Assembly (NCBI RefSeq): GCF_042433895.1
Contig: NZ_JBHLUA010000015.1
Span: 1 to 64,000, forward strand
DNA from: Mesonia maritima
Lineage (GTDB): Bacteria; Bacteroidota; Bacteroidia; Flavobacteriales; Flavobacteriaceae
Reading direction: 5' to 3'
Length of the DNA stretch: 64,000 nucleotides
A program made the translations under genes and the position numbers. Within the stretch, counting starts at the first letter, position 1. Each line of letters starts with the position of its first letter. Positions 8,718 through 17,520 of this stretch are shown in pieces. A model generated the notes under the pieces. That model ran no database searches, was not told the origin of the DNA, and saw only the letters and a program-made list of their open reading frames with translations.

Positions 8718-9354
8718 GTCTCAGAAAAAAGTGTCCGACTTTTTGTTGCAAGTCCAGATGTTGGAGATCACGCTTTAAAGACCTATAAGCATACTTTGAG
8801 GGAACACCCAAAACTTCTTCCCCGTGAAGTTTATTCTTTGTCGCTGTTCGTTTCTTTAGATAACTATCCAGAAGTCGAAAGAGTTGAAAGCATTCCGCCT
8901 GTACATCACTAAGAGCGTTATACAGCGAAACTTCATTAGACAACCCATAATTACAAATAGCCTTGGCATCGCTCTTATCGGTCTTGACTTTCGAGAGCTT
9001 CATTTGAATAAAACGTTTGACTGACAAAGGATTTACCACCGATACCTGTATACCGTTTTTGTAAAGAAACTGGGCGAGTCGATAATGGTAATAACCCGTA
9101 GCTTCCATTACTACAAGACTGTCTTTAGGTAATGATTTAACAAATAACTTAAAACCGGAAGGATTATTTTTAAATTGAGAATGACCACATCTACTACCAT
9201 AGACATCAAAAACATCTTTACTGATATCAACTCCAAAAGTTTCCTTATATTTATCCATAAGAACTGATTTTATGAAAGAGCATACTACTTGATTCACAAC
9301 AACTTGAAAACGAGGTCTAACCTCACAGAACTGAAAGATATACGTATTCCAAGA

Positions 9355-10519
9355 TCAATTCCTATTATTTAAAGATTATTTTTTAAGCTACAAACCTTTG
9401 CATCTCTACATAGGGTGTTCCTCTTTTTACTACTACAAAGGCTCTTGATAAAAGCTTGTTTCTAACATTGTTTAGAGCAACCATTCTTGATTTTCCTTCC
9501 GCTAGTTTCTTTTTATAATATTGTTTTAATTCTTTGTCGCACTGTACAGCGCTTACACTGGCCAGTGTCAATAGGGTTTTCATTTTCCTGTCTCCTATAG
9601 AATGGATTCTGTTTTTTCGCTTTATACTCGTCCCTGAACTGTGTTCAAAAGGTGCTACACCACAATAACTCGAAAACTGCCGCCAACTCTCAAATCGTTT
9701 AAAGTTATTCGTGTGATACAACATTTGGCAAGAAAGAATCAAACCAACGCCTTTTAAAGTAGTTAAAAGCTTATGATTTTTATCCAGTGATTCATCACCT
9801 TTCACTAGTTCGTTGATACGTTCTTCAAGTGCTTCTATTTGCTTTGTAAGGTAATGAATGTTCTTTTTAATGATCTTACAACAGCTGTCCGTTGATGGGC
9901 TACTTAGCAAGGACTGAATTTCTTTAAGGCTGTTCATTTTACCGGTACGGTCTCTTACAAGCTGTTCCCTATAGGATAGTAGCCTTCCCTGTTCTTGAAC
10001 ACTTTGGGCCTTTGGACTACTGAGGCTGAGTTCGTCTCTATGCAGCCAGGCATATCTGGCAATTATTGCTGAATCAAGTCTATCGGTTTTACCTCTAACA
10101 ATACCAACAGATCTTTTGATGGCCAACGGAGTTTCTTCAACGTAATCGATATTGTTTTCCGATAGATAAATACTCAGGTTTGTAGAATAATGCCCTGTAT
10201 TTTCAAAACAAAAAAAGGTCTGCTTGTCTAGATACGCTTGCACCCAAGAGAGAAGTCCCTATAGCCCTTGAAAGTATTAGAAAAAACACGGTGTAATGCT
10301 CTTTTGTGAATATGCGCATCGATGGTTAATTTTGATACATCAATACCAATCACGTCTAAGTAATTTTTCATATTTTTAAATATTGGTCCTTTTTTAAAAA
10401 GGAATGATTAATATATGTTGCAATGACTATCATCTTTAATAGGAAGAGATTCCTGGTATTCCAAATGGTCCTAAAGCAACCTAAGAGAGACAAGAGGACT
10501 CATACGTATAATGGAACTG
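9355..10519 (-). mobile_element. second IS110-family element, nested in the first
   Basis: The boundaries are approximate. The words TATTCCAAGATC (about 9347) and TATTCCAAAGACC (about 10514) flank it and resume the sequence of the outer IS110 5' end, as judged by comparison with 13800-13975. About 150 bp of non-coding DNA upstream of its transposase would hold the bridge RNA if this element works like other IS110 members. Confidence 0.55.
9383..10371 (-). pseudogene. IS110-family transposase, frameshifted
   Basis: The start at 10371 opens with MKNYLDVIGIDVSKLTIDAH, the DEDD-domain beginning. Near 10240-10262 the frame changes by one base, and the rest continues as a 286-aa frame with FENTGHY, GKTDRLDSAIIA and the C-terminal domain LTTLKGVGLILSCQML and CGVAPFEHSSG. 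It is a different lineage from the outer IS110 copies. One-base loss, so probably inactive unless it is a sequencing error. Confidence 0.8.
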
Positions 10520-10604
10520 CTATTCCAAAGACCGTTTTAGTTCTCCTCTTGTTCCTTAGTAAATGTAACTAACTGTTTAATAGCGGTGTAAAGTAAAGAA
10601 GACC

Positions 10605-10613
10605 GTTGGGCGT
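10605..10613 (+). repeat. cassette 7 entry core (GTTGGGCGT)
   Basis: GTTGGGCGT is the reverse complement of ACGCCCAAC at 12762-12770 across the following gene. The variant third triplet (GGG instead of TGT) is mirrored on both sides, which is strong evidence that core pairs belong to the cassette and not to the array position. Confidence 0.75.
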
Positions 10614-10640
10614 CATTAAGACATCACATTTCAAAACAAT

Positions 10641-12758
10641 ATGAGTGAGAAAAAGACAACAATCCAGTTTCAAATTGACTTGAACTCTTTAAAAACTGTT
10701 GGAAAAATCACAGATGGCGAAAGTGACTCTATAACTGACGATATAAATTTACAAATCTCTAGAAGTTTAAAAAATCTTTTTTCAAGCGGTTTTGTTGACT
10801 GGATACCTGACTTTAATTCACATATAGAAAATGATAATCACATTAAAGCATACGAATTACTTGAAAACAAAAAATGGACTTTACAGTTTTCAAAAGAATT
10901 AATTCTAGATAGCTTATTAAAACTTGACAAAATAAAAATAGAAAAGGAACAGAGAAAAAATTTCTTGTTAATTATAATTGCTGTTGCTTCAAGAGAGGCT
11001 AATTTTGGTAAAGTTGAGAATGAAATAGAATCATTTTTATCTGAGTTTGGTAATTCTATTGAGCCAGAAATGAAACAAAGTGTTCTATTGTCCAAAGGAA
11101 ATGCTCTAGCTCAAAATGGTAAAATAAATGTAGCTAATAAAATATACAAAGATGTTATTAAAAACATCAACTCTTCTGCTGTTGACAAAGCTTACGCCTA
11201 TAGAGGACTTGCTAAAATAACAGCTTCGAAAGAAGACATTATTCAATATCACAATTTATCTGCAGATAAATTTTTAGAAGCTGGAAAAAAACAAGATTCC
11301 ATAAAAGATATGGTATACGTTTCCAATCTTTATGAAAAAAGTAACCCTGAAACAGCTTTGACTTTAATTGACAATGCAATTGAGCTTTACGATTCGGAAA
11401 ATATTTTGGATAAAGAATTTAAAGCAGAACTACACCACAAAAAAGCTAGTTATTTATTCACTCTAAATCAATTTAAAAGTGCTTTAGAAAGCATTGAAGT
11501 TTCTTGTGAATTGAGAGCTAATTTAATTGGCAATGAATATGAATTATATTCAAGTCATTCAGTAGCAGAAATGCTATGCGATAGATTGAATAAATCGGAA
11601 AGAAAACTATATCATTCGAACAAAATAAAACTGCTAGCACCAACTATTTCTGATAAGGAATTTGATTTACAAATTCAAATACAGAATAATATGAATAAAA
11701 AGAGAATTATAGATAATGAACTATTAGAAAAAATAGAAAATTCAGAATTCAAACTGTTTAAATTCTCTGTTTATATATTCAATGCGGTTTTGGATAAATC
11801 TTCATTTAACAAACAACTTGAGTGGTTGGATAAAGCCAAAATATTATTAAATAAAAAGGAATTTTACAATGTTCATTTTTCATTATATTATTTTACCACA
11901 GCCGAAGTTTACAGGAACCAAAAAAATGTACCAGAAGCAATTAAAAACTACGAGCTTAGTCTCGATTACAACCCGTTTCATTACCAGTCTATTCAAAATT
12001 GTGGTGCTATTTTGTGGAAAAACGAAATGTGGAGTAAATCACGTGATTTTTTTCGAAAAAGGATTGACATATTGGGGGAATCCTCAACATTATCTTACGC
12101 CTTAGGACGTTCTTATTTTGAATTAGAAAAGTATCAACAAGCATTTAATTACTTCAGAAAAGTTTCTAACGAACTTGATGGTGTTGATATTTCTAAATAT
12201 ATCAATGAATGTCTTAAAAAAGATTTAGACATAAAGCTGGAACAATCTAAGTTAGAACCCCAAACAAAAATTCCTATTTCAATTAATTCTTTTAGAACAA
12301 CCCTAGCAGAATTTTCACAATCAATTTCTACTAAATCCAGAATGTATTTTTGGAAGAATGATTCAGGTAAATACAAATGGGATAGTATGCCTGAAGAAAG
12401 AGGAAAGCAATTTTTAATTAATGCCCTTGAAATGAAATATGGTAAAGATTCAATTGAAATTTTCCAAGAAAGTATTGCTGGCGCAGGTATAATAGACCTT
12501 TTTCTTATTTTAAGAGGAGGATTGAAAATTGTAGTTGAACTCAAAATATGTGGTGGCGCAGGTTATTCGTCAAACTATGCAATTTCTGGAGAAGACCAAC
12601 TAGTACATTATTTAAAAAACACATCTACAAAAATTGGCTTTCTAGTTGTTTTTGACGGACGTTTAAGAGATTTTGAAAAAGGATTTAAAAAAATTCAGTC
12701 AATTGATGACTTGACAATATACACAACAGCAATTGAAATGAAACCTAAAATAAAATAA
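10641..12758 (+). CDS. TPR protein with C-terminal PD-(D/E)XK nuclease-like domain, cassette 7
   Basis: 705 aa, ATG 28 nt after the core. Residues about 130-560 are tetratricopeptide-type helical pairs (for example AYAYRGLAKI, AIKNYELSLDYNPFHYQSI, STLSYALGRSYFELEKYQQA). Residues about 590-690 match a PD-(D/E)XK fold: Asp619 in GAGIIDLFLIL, Glu633 and Lys635 in IVVELKICG, then Gln653 in GEDQLVHYL. No signal peptide. A large soluble nuclease with a sensor-like TPR array, carried as a cassette near Kiwa, fits an anti-phage effector, but that role is inferred. Confidence 0.8.
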   Translation: MSEKKTTIQFQIDLNSLKTVGKITDGESDSITDDINLQISRSLKNLFSSGFVDWIPDFNSHIENDNHIKAYELLENKKWTLQFSKELILDSLLKLDKIKIEKEQRKNFLLIIIAVASREANFGKVENEIESFLSEFGNSIEPEMKQSVLLSKGNALAQNGKINVANKIYKDVIKNINSSAVDKAYAYRGLAKITASKEDIIQYHNLSADKFLEAGKKQDSIKDMVYVSNLYEKSNPETALTLIDNAIELYDSENILDKEFKAELHHKKASYLFTLNQFKSALESIEVSCELRANLIGNEYELYSSHSVAEMLCDRLNKSERKLYHSNKIKLLAPTISDKEFDLQIQIQNNMNKKRIIDNELLEKIENSEFKLFKFSVYIFNAVLDKSSFNKQLEWLDKAKILLNKKEFYNVHFSLYYFTTAEVYRNQKNVPEAIKNYELSLDYNPFHYQSIQNCGAILWKNEMWSKSRDFFRKRIDILGESSTLSYALGRSYFELEKYQQAFNYFRKVSNELDGVDISKYINECLKKDLDIKLEQSKLEPQTKIPISINSFRTTLAEFSQSISTKSRMYFWKNDSGKYKWDSMPEERGKQFLINALEMKYGKDSIEIFQESIAGAGIIDLFLILRGGLKIVVELKICGGAGYSSNYAISGEDQLVHYLKNTSTKIGFLVVFDGRLRDFEKGFKKIQSIDDLTIYTTAIEMKPKIK

Positions 12759-12761
12759 CGA

Positions 12762-12772
12762 ACGCCCAACAA
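12762..12772 (+). repeat. left core of attC-like site 7 (ACGCCCAAC), interrupted by IS110
   Basis: It closes cassette 7. AA follows, then the IS110 end AGATCTGAGT. The rest of the site resumes at 13976 on the far side of the element, so the insertion lies in the spacer between core and arm. Confidence 0.7.
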
Positions 12773-13975
12773 AGATCTGAGTTAAAAACCAAATCTTTTT
12801 AGTTTAATTTCGAAACATATTCTTCCAGATAGGGTAACCCACTTTTTACAATGGCAAATGCTTGTTTTAACAGTTTGTTAGCTACTGCTATCAATGCCAG
12901 TTTCTTACTTTTCCTTTTAGCTACGATACGCTCATAAACTTCTCGACAAGCTTTAATGTGTTTGCAGGCTAAAAATGCACATAAGAATAAGAGATTTCTT
13001 AGTTTCTTACTACCAACCTTTGAAATCCTTCTTCGCCCCCTTACACTGCTCCCCGATTGCCTTGTTGTTGGAGTAATGCCCACATAACTACACAATTGCC
13101 CTGCTGTTTCAAATTTTTGAAAACCATCAGTAATGATAATGAGAAACAGCGCTGTTTTAGTACCTAAACCAGGGATTCCTTTTAGCAGTGTTAGCTGATG
13201 CTGTTGATCTTGTTTTACCAATTCCAACAACCTATTTTAACGCCTCTATTTCTTTGTTTAAATGCTTTAAATTACGTTTGGGAGATTGATGCATAAGCTT
13301 AGAGGGTATCCCTAAGACTTTCTCTCCATGAAGCTTATTTTTAGTTACTGTACGTTTTTTTAAATAACTACCTAAAAGCCTGAAAAGCAGTAAGCATTCG
13401 GCTTGCACCTCTGTAAGTGCATTATAAAGGGGCACTTGGTTCACCATATTATATTCACAAATTGCCTTGGCATCGCTCTTATCTGTCTTTACCTTACTTA
13501 GTTTCATGTGGATAAAACGCTTAACGGATAACAGGTTTACCACTGATACAGTCACGCCCTTATTAAAAAGATATTGTGCTAAACGGTAATGATAATATCC
13601 CGTCGCCTCCATTACTACAAGTGATGTCTTTTCAAGGGTCTTTGCAAAAGAATTGAAACCTTTCGAGGTGTTTGCGAACTGACAGTGCAATCCAGTAGAA
13701 GCAACTACATCAAAGAAATCTTTACTGATGTCAATTCCATAAATTGTGCTATATTTTTTCATAGAAAAACAAATAACGATAGGACACACTACTTGAGTTT
13801 CACCAACTTAAAAACGAGGTCCAAGCCTCATAGATCTGATCGAAATTTAAAATAGAAAAGAGCTGGGATTATCAATATTGCCGAAGTCTAACGCTTCACC
13901 ATATATCATAGCCTTAATCCTCTCTTTGTTCTTTCTGATTTATACTATAAATTTAATGAGAATCAAACTTAAGAA
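12773..13975 (-). mobile_element. IS110-family element in the spacer of attC-like site 7
   Basis: About 1.2 kb. Excising it would join ACGCCCAACAA to GTATATAACAAATAGC, recreating a site of the same form as 4400-4601. Only 26 bp lie between the transposase stop and the element end, while about 210 bp lie upstream of its start; this long non-coding end is where IS110-group elements encode their bridge RNA. Ends match those of the 6903-10600 element. Confidence 0.7.
12799..13762 (-). pseudogene. IS110-family transposase, frameshifted copy
   Basis: Start MKKYSTIYGIDISKDFFDV at 13762; DEDD motifs GIDISK, VMEATGYY and DKSDAKAI are present. At about 13228-13235 the frame is broken by one extra base within ALK/RLLELVK, after which the C-terminal domain (GIPGLGTKTALFL, CSYVGITP) continues to 12799. 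It is clearly the same IS type as the split gene at 7015-9258 but diverged by many substitutions. Confidence 0.82.
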
Positions 13976-14164
13976 GTATATAACAAATAGCTACGTCTTC
14001 TCTAAACCTAAAATTTTAGTATATTTGGTAAACAGCCAAATCTTTTGGTTTGGCATTTTGAAAAGAAAAGATAAAAATCAAAATACAAAAGTTTTGGCTT
14101 GTTGCGATATTGAAAATTAACCCATAACTTCACGCTTCTTGTCATATACAATCACGTTATGTGC
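13976..14164 (+). repeat. remainder of attC-like site 7, with cassette 8 entry core
   Basis: The arm GTATATAACAAATAGC (13976) pairs with GCTTCTTGTCATATAC (about 14134-14149), and the site ends with core GTTATGTGC (14156-14164). It is the long type, like 4400-4601. The core variant (ATG instead of TGT) is mirrored by GCACATAAC at 15768-15776 beyond the Kiwa genes. Confidence 0.7.
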
Positions 14165-14204
14165 AAGCTAAAGAAACAACAGTAAATAAAAACAAAAATC
14201 ATTT

Positions 14205-14789
14205 ATGATTAGAAAAATTGGGCTTTTCTTTCTCTCTCTTTGGTTACTATTCTTATTAATAATAGTAATCACAGCCAAAATTCCTATGTGCTTTACAGAC
14301 GATTGTGAATTCATAGGGCTTTATCAATTAACAACAAGCAATATCATTCCTATTTTTTGCCTTGTAGCTTTAATTATTGGCCTAATCGCGTTTCTAGATT
14401 TTAGATTTCAAATGAAAGGCACACCAGAATTGTCTTTTAAAATTACGGAATTAGAAAATATTGACTATGAACATTTAACATTTTTGACAACCTACATTAT
14501 TCCACTTGTATGTTTTCAGTTTGAAAATTTTAGATACATAATTACATTTATTGTTATCCTTTTTGTGATTGGACTAATTTACATAAGAACGGATTTATTC
14601 TATGCTAATCCAACTCTAGCAATTTTAGGGTTTAGAATTTATAAAATTTCCGGAGAATTCAGAAATGGAGAAAAAAGAAATGGCAAGATTTTGATTACTA
14701 AAAACACACTTTCAGTAGATGACAGAATAAAGTACTTTAAACTTGATGAACGCATCTATTATGCAACCAAAATAATCACAAATGACTAA
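14205..14789 (+). CDS. kwaA: KwaA-like membrane protein of the Kiwa anti-phage system
   Basis: 194 aa with four predicted membrane helices (residues about 5-25, 43-65, 86-104 and 108-128) and a soluble C-terminal tail of about 65 residues. It overlaps the start of a DUF4868 gene by 8 bp. The arrangement of a four-helix protein of about 200 aa followed by DUF4868 is that of Kiwa, in which KwaA senses membrane changes at infection and holds KwaB at the membrane. KwaA is poorly conserved, so the call depends on topology and partner. It is the first gene of cassette 8. Confidence 0.8.
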   Translation: MIRKIGLFFLSLWLLFLLIIVITAKIPMCFTDDCEFIGLYQLTTSNIIPIFCLVALIIGLIAFLDFRFQMKGTPELSFKITELENIDYEHLTFLTTYIIPLVCFQFENFRYIITFIVILFVIGLIYIRTDLFYANPTLAILGFRIYKISGEFRNGEKRNGKILITKNTLSVDDRIKYFKLDERIYYATKIITND

Positions 14790-15762
14790 AGCAGAACTTA
14801 ACGAATCGTTGGGCTTCATAAATGACCCAGTTGGAGAATTACAAATTATAATTTATGCCAATCTTGATGGAATTGATGAACCCAGGAAACTTGACATAAA
14901 AGGAGATGATTTACCAGCTTTAAAACAAATATTTATCGATGGCTTAAATTACTACGTTATTGATAAGGACGATTATTCAGTTCTTCAACTATCAGACGCT
15001 GATGAAAGAGGTAAGTGTTTTTATGAATATGATTTAGAAGTTCCTGATGAATTGGAACTTTTAGAAAATGTCATTGGAAATGATAATTTAGAAAACTTTA
15101 ATTTCAATGATAATAATCTCACTTCAATAAAATCTCTCATTGTCGTTTTAGCTGATGATGAAAACGAAATAAGTTTATATAAAAAATTATCGCCTATTGA
15201 AATAATTGGAAGAGGTGGACATATTTTAAAACGTGCAAATCAGAGATTTGAAAAATTTGACGACCATTTATTAAGGATTACTTCAAAATTTCAAGTTGTA
15301 AGAGTTTCTAATGAAATTATTATAACTGACTTAAATGCAATTGAAAAAAGTTTTGGTTTTCACGATGTAATAATAAGAGAAGCAACATTAAGTCTAGATG
15401 TAATTAATCAAATGGGTTTGGTACATAATATTGCAAGTCTAGAAGAATTGGTAACTGATGTAAGTTTTGCTAGAAAGTTAACAAAAGTTGCAAAGAATTC
15501 GCCAGTTATCAAACAAAATATTCCCAACGCTAGTATAATTTTATTTTCTAAAAATCATCCTTTTACAAAAAGAAAAATGAGATATAGTGCTGACGGAACT
15601 CAATTTAATTTGGACACTCGTGTTTCAAAAGACTTATTAGTTAAAATTCTTAACGATGATTTACTTACTTCTGAACTGACTAAATTATACTATGATAGTT
15701 TAGCGAAAGATGGAATTGAAGTCGAGGAAGAACAAGAAAACAATGAAAATGAAGCGGAATAA
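14782..15762 (+). CDS. kwaB: KwaB-like DUF4868 protein of the Kiwa anti-phage system
   Basis: 326 aa, soluble, start codon inside the end of kwaA. It matches my memory of DUF4868: beta-rich N-terminal third (residues 18-115), a central segment near LKRANQRFEKFDDHLLRI (about 150-170) with FQVVRVSNEIIITDLNAIEKSFGF following, and a helical C-terminal third with KLTKVAKNSPVI and an acidic tail. In Kiwa, KwaB binds DNA and blocks phage DNA replication or late transcription. Pairing with a KwaA-type gene makes the family call fairly secure. Confidence 0.83.
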   Translation: MTKAELNESLGFINDPVGELQIIIYANLDGIDEPRKLDIKGDDLPALKQIFIDGLNYYVIDKDDYSVLQLSDADERGKCFYEYDLEVPDELELLENVIGNDNLENFNFNDNNLTSIKSLIVVLADDENEISLYKKLSPIEIIGRGGHILKRANQRFEKFDDHLLRITSKFQVVRVSNEIIITDLNAIEKSFGFHDVIIREATLSLDVINQMGLVHNIASLEELVTDVSFARKLTKVAKNSPVIKQNIPNASIILFSKNHPFTKRKMRYSADGTQFNLDTRVSKDLLVKILNDDLLTSELTKLYYDSLAKDGIEVEEEQENNENEAE

Positions 15763-15767
15763 AGCCT

Positions 15768-15788
15768 GCACATAACAACGGTAGCCGT
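15768..15788 (+). repeat. closing core of cassette 8 and truncated attC-like site 8
   Basis: GCACATAAC mirrors GTTATGTGC (14156-14164) across kwaAB; with flanks, 12 of 13 bases pair. It is followed by AACGGTAGCC, the start of an arm, and is then cut by IS1182-type sequence. No further cassette core is seen downstream, so the readable array ends here. Confidence 0.7.
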
Positions 15789-15819
15789 TGCACAAGCCCT
15801 AAATTTTAAAAATACTTCA

Positions 15820-16455
15820 TCAATATAAGCCGCTTTTAGCCTTATTTGTAATAAATTTCAAATATTTTTTCAGATTACAAGCAATGGCAGACATATTCAT
15901 ACATCTGTCTGCTTGTCTTAGCCCAATTGTATTAACTTTTCGTAATCCATAAATTGGGTTAATGTTCAAAACACTGATTCTACTGTGCTTTGGCGTTTGG
16001 CTTTCATATAATTGCCTTGTGGGCTGTTTATTCGTTGATTGTTGCGTTGGTGTTGTTTTCTATAGGCTGTAATACTAATACGTTTTTCGTGACTTTTTCC
16101 TATACATTGTTGTTTTATAGGACAAGCTTTACAGTCGCTTCTTTTGGTAAAGTAATTATCTCTTAAAGTTCCTTTTTCAATATAAATGAAATTCTCAGAA
16201 ACTCCTTTATAAGTGCCGTGAGGAGGAATGAAGCTTTTGACCTTATTTTTCTAAAAAATCATAATTCTCTCCGCTACTATAGCCCGTATCCGCTATACAG
16301 TTTCCCCAATATAGAGTTGATTTCCATAGTCTTCGTTTAACACATCGGACAATATTTATTAACTGTTGATTATCTTTTCCATCGGCACAATAGGCTTTAA
16401 TACCGGTAATAACATGATGAGCGGTATCTACATCCGAAACTACACGTTTAAACAA
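15820..16455 (-). pseudogene. IS1182-family transposase C-terminal remnant
   Basis: Reading from 16455 leftwards, it encodes DVDTAHHVITGIKAYCADGK and GNCIADTGYSSGENYDFLE, the DDE core region of IS1182-type transposases, then after a frameshift the zinc-like stretch CKACPIKQQCIG and the conserved C-terminus with GLRQADRCMNMSAIACNLKK. At least two frame changes are present, so it is inactive. It truncates attC-like site 8. Confidence 0.75.
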
Positions 16456-16793
16456 TATAAAACAAAAGCTCGCAAGCGATTTTCTATTTGTAATAAGTGT
16501 ACGAAATGCAAAAAAAAGGAAAAATCATCTAGTGATCAGAATTAACCAAGCATATTCAAACCAATGCCAAACGTGTCTCACAAGGAGAGAACCTTTATAA
16601 AAAAAGGCAGGCTTTGGTCGAGCATCCTTATGGGACTATTAAGCGGCAATGGGGTTTTGACCATATTATTTATTAACAAAAGGGAATGAAAGTAGCCTCT
16701 GCAGACTTGGAAATTATGGCACTTTTCTATAATTTAAAGCGCTTATTTAACATAAGTATAGGAGTAAAAAAATTTCTACAAGGAATCTAACAG
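16456..16793 (+). pseudogene. second IS1182-type transposase remnant, opposite strand
   Basis: Translation in shifting frames gives RFSICNKCTKC, then QALVEHPYGTIKRQWGFDHI and ADLEIMALFYNLKRLFNI, the typical C-terminal end of another IS1182-like transposase. It starts exactly where the opposite-strand fragment begins, so two broken elements meet head to head at 16455/16456. Several stops; non-functional. Confidence 0.65.
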
Positions 16794-16974
16794 AGACGAT
16801 AAGCGTACTTTTAACACATATCGATCTAAAAAAAAGGTTCGGGTAATTTGGGAGTTAAAAAACCGATAACACTCGTTTTTGGTTTGAAACTAAATTATAA
16901 CTATTTTCAACCACTAATTAGGCAGTTTTGAAACAGACTGAAGTTGGATGTAATTAAAAAAAGACTGATAATCA

Positions 16975-17520
16975 ATGAATAATAAAAAGGATTTTTGGGA
17001 AAAGCTTAAATCAATAAGTGTAATGATTGCAAGTATTTTTGTTCCACTAGCAGTTATCTTGATAGGTAATTGGTATTCTTCTGCATTAAAAGAGTCTGAG
17101 ATTCAAGTTAGATATGTTGAGTTAGCTGTTGACATATTAAAAGAAAATCCCTCAGACAATAAGTCTAATATGAGAGGGTGGGCAGTGGATTTGATTAATA
17201 GCTATTCTGAAATTAAAATAGACGAACAGACACGAAATGAGTTGTTGAAAGCTCCTCTTTTTAAAGAAATTGATGATTTTATTATTGAAGAATATGCGCC
17301 ATATATAGTAGGCTATGTAATCGAGCGTCCTGATGTTTTGAATGATTTTAAGAATACGATTAACTCAGGAAATAATGAAGCAATAAAACAAATGTTTTCA
17401 GAATTAGTGATTGCTGCATATAATCAAATAGAACAAAAGAAGAAAGAACTCAAGGGTTTGGATAAAAAAAAAGAAAATACCAAGTCCAAAACAGAGATAG
17501 AAAATATTTTAAAAAAATAG
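16975..17520 (+). CDS. membrane-anchored protein related to the lipoprotein at 48589-49296
   Basis: 181 aa. One membrane helix at residues about 15-33 (VMIASIFVPLAVILIGNWY), then a helical soluble part ending in a Lys-rich coiled coil. Residues about 90-160 (IDDFIIEEYAPYIVGYVIE ... LVIAAYNQIEQKKKELKG) align with IDTFIDEVYAPYIINYVLK ... FLIAAKNQIESKRKELQ of the 235-aa lipoprotein at 48.6 kb. The shared domain is not one I recognise. It stands alone between IS remnants and a degenerate stretch, so it may be a relic of a partner operon. Confidence 0.7.
   Translation: MNNKKDFWEKLKSISVMIASIFVPLAVILIGNWYSSALKESEIQVRYVELAVDILKENPSDNKSNMRGWAVDLINSYSEIKIDEQTRNELLKAPLFKEIDDFIIEEYAPYIVGYVIERPDVLNDFKNTINSGNNEAIKQMFSELVIAAYNQIEQKKKELKGLDKKKENTKSKTEIENILKK

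Larger units (their letters stand above)
7490..8756 (+). mobile_element. IS3-family insertion sequence, apparently intact
   Basis: 1267 bp. The ends read TGGACTTGC and GCAAGTCCA, with further imperfect similarity inward (ACTCGGACA and TGTCCGACT). It is flanked by a 5-bp direct repeat GATGT (7485-7489 and 8757-8761), the target duplication expected of IS3 elements. It encodes OrfA and OrfB in overlapping frames. Insertion is within the IS110 transposase gene. Confidence 0.85.
7015..9258 (-). pseudogene. IS110-family DEDD transposase, split by IS3 insertion
   Basis: The N-terminal half (8757-9258, start MDKYKETFGVDISKDVFDV, with the RuvC-like DEDD domain: GVDISK, VMEATGYY, DKSDAKAI) and C-terminal half (7015-7489, transposase IS116/IS110/IS902 domain with SIPGIGIKTALFL and CSYVGITP) are separated by an IS3 element. 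Removing the IS3 plus one copy of its 5-bp target repeat (1272 bp) restores a single open frame, so this is the only visible lesion. The start at 9258 is preferred over 9297 by homology with the copy at 12799-13762. Confidence 0.85.
6903..10600 (-). mobile_element. IS110-family element inside an attC-like site, carrying nested IS3 and second IS110
   Basis: The left end begins AGAACTGAGG right after the cassette core plus AA, and the right end (AGTAAAGAA, 10592-10600) is followed by GACC and the next core GTTGGGCGT. Both ends match those of the related element at 12773-13975. Inside lie an IS3 element (7490-8756) and a different IS110 (about 9355-10519). The arms of the host attC site are absent, so either a deletion accompanied the insertion or two events occurred. 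Confidence 0.65.
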
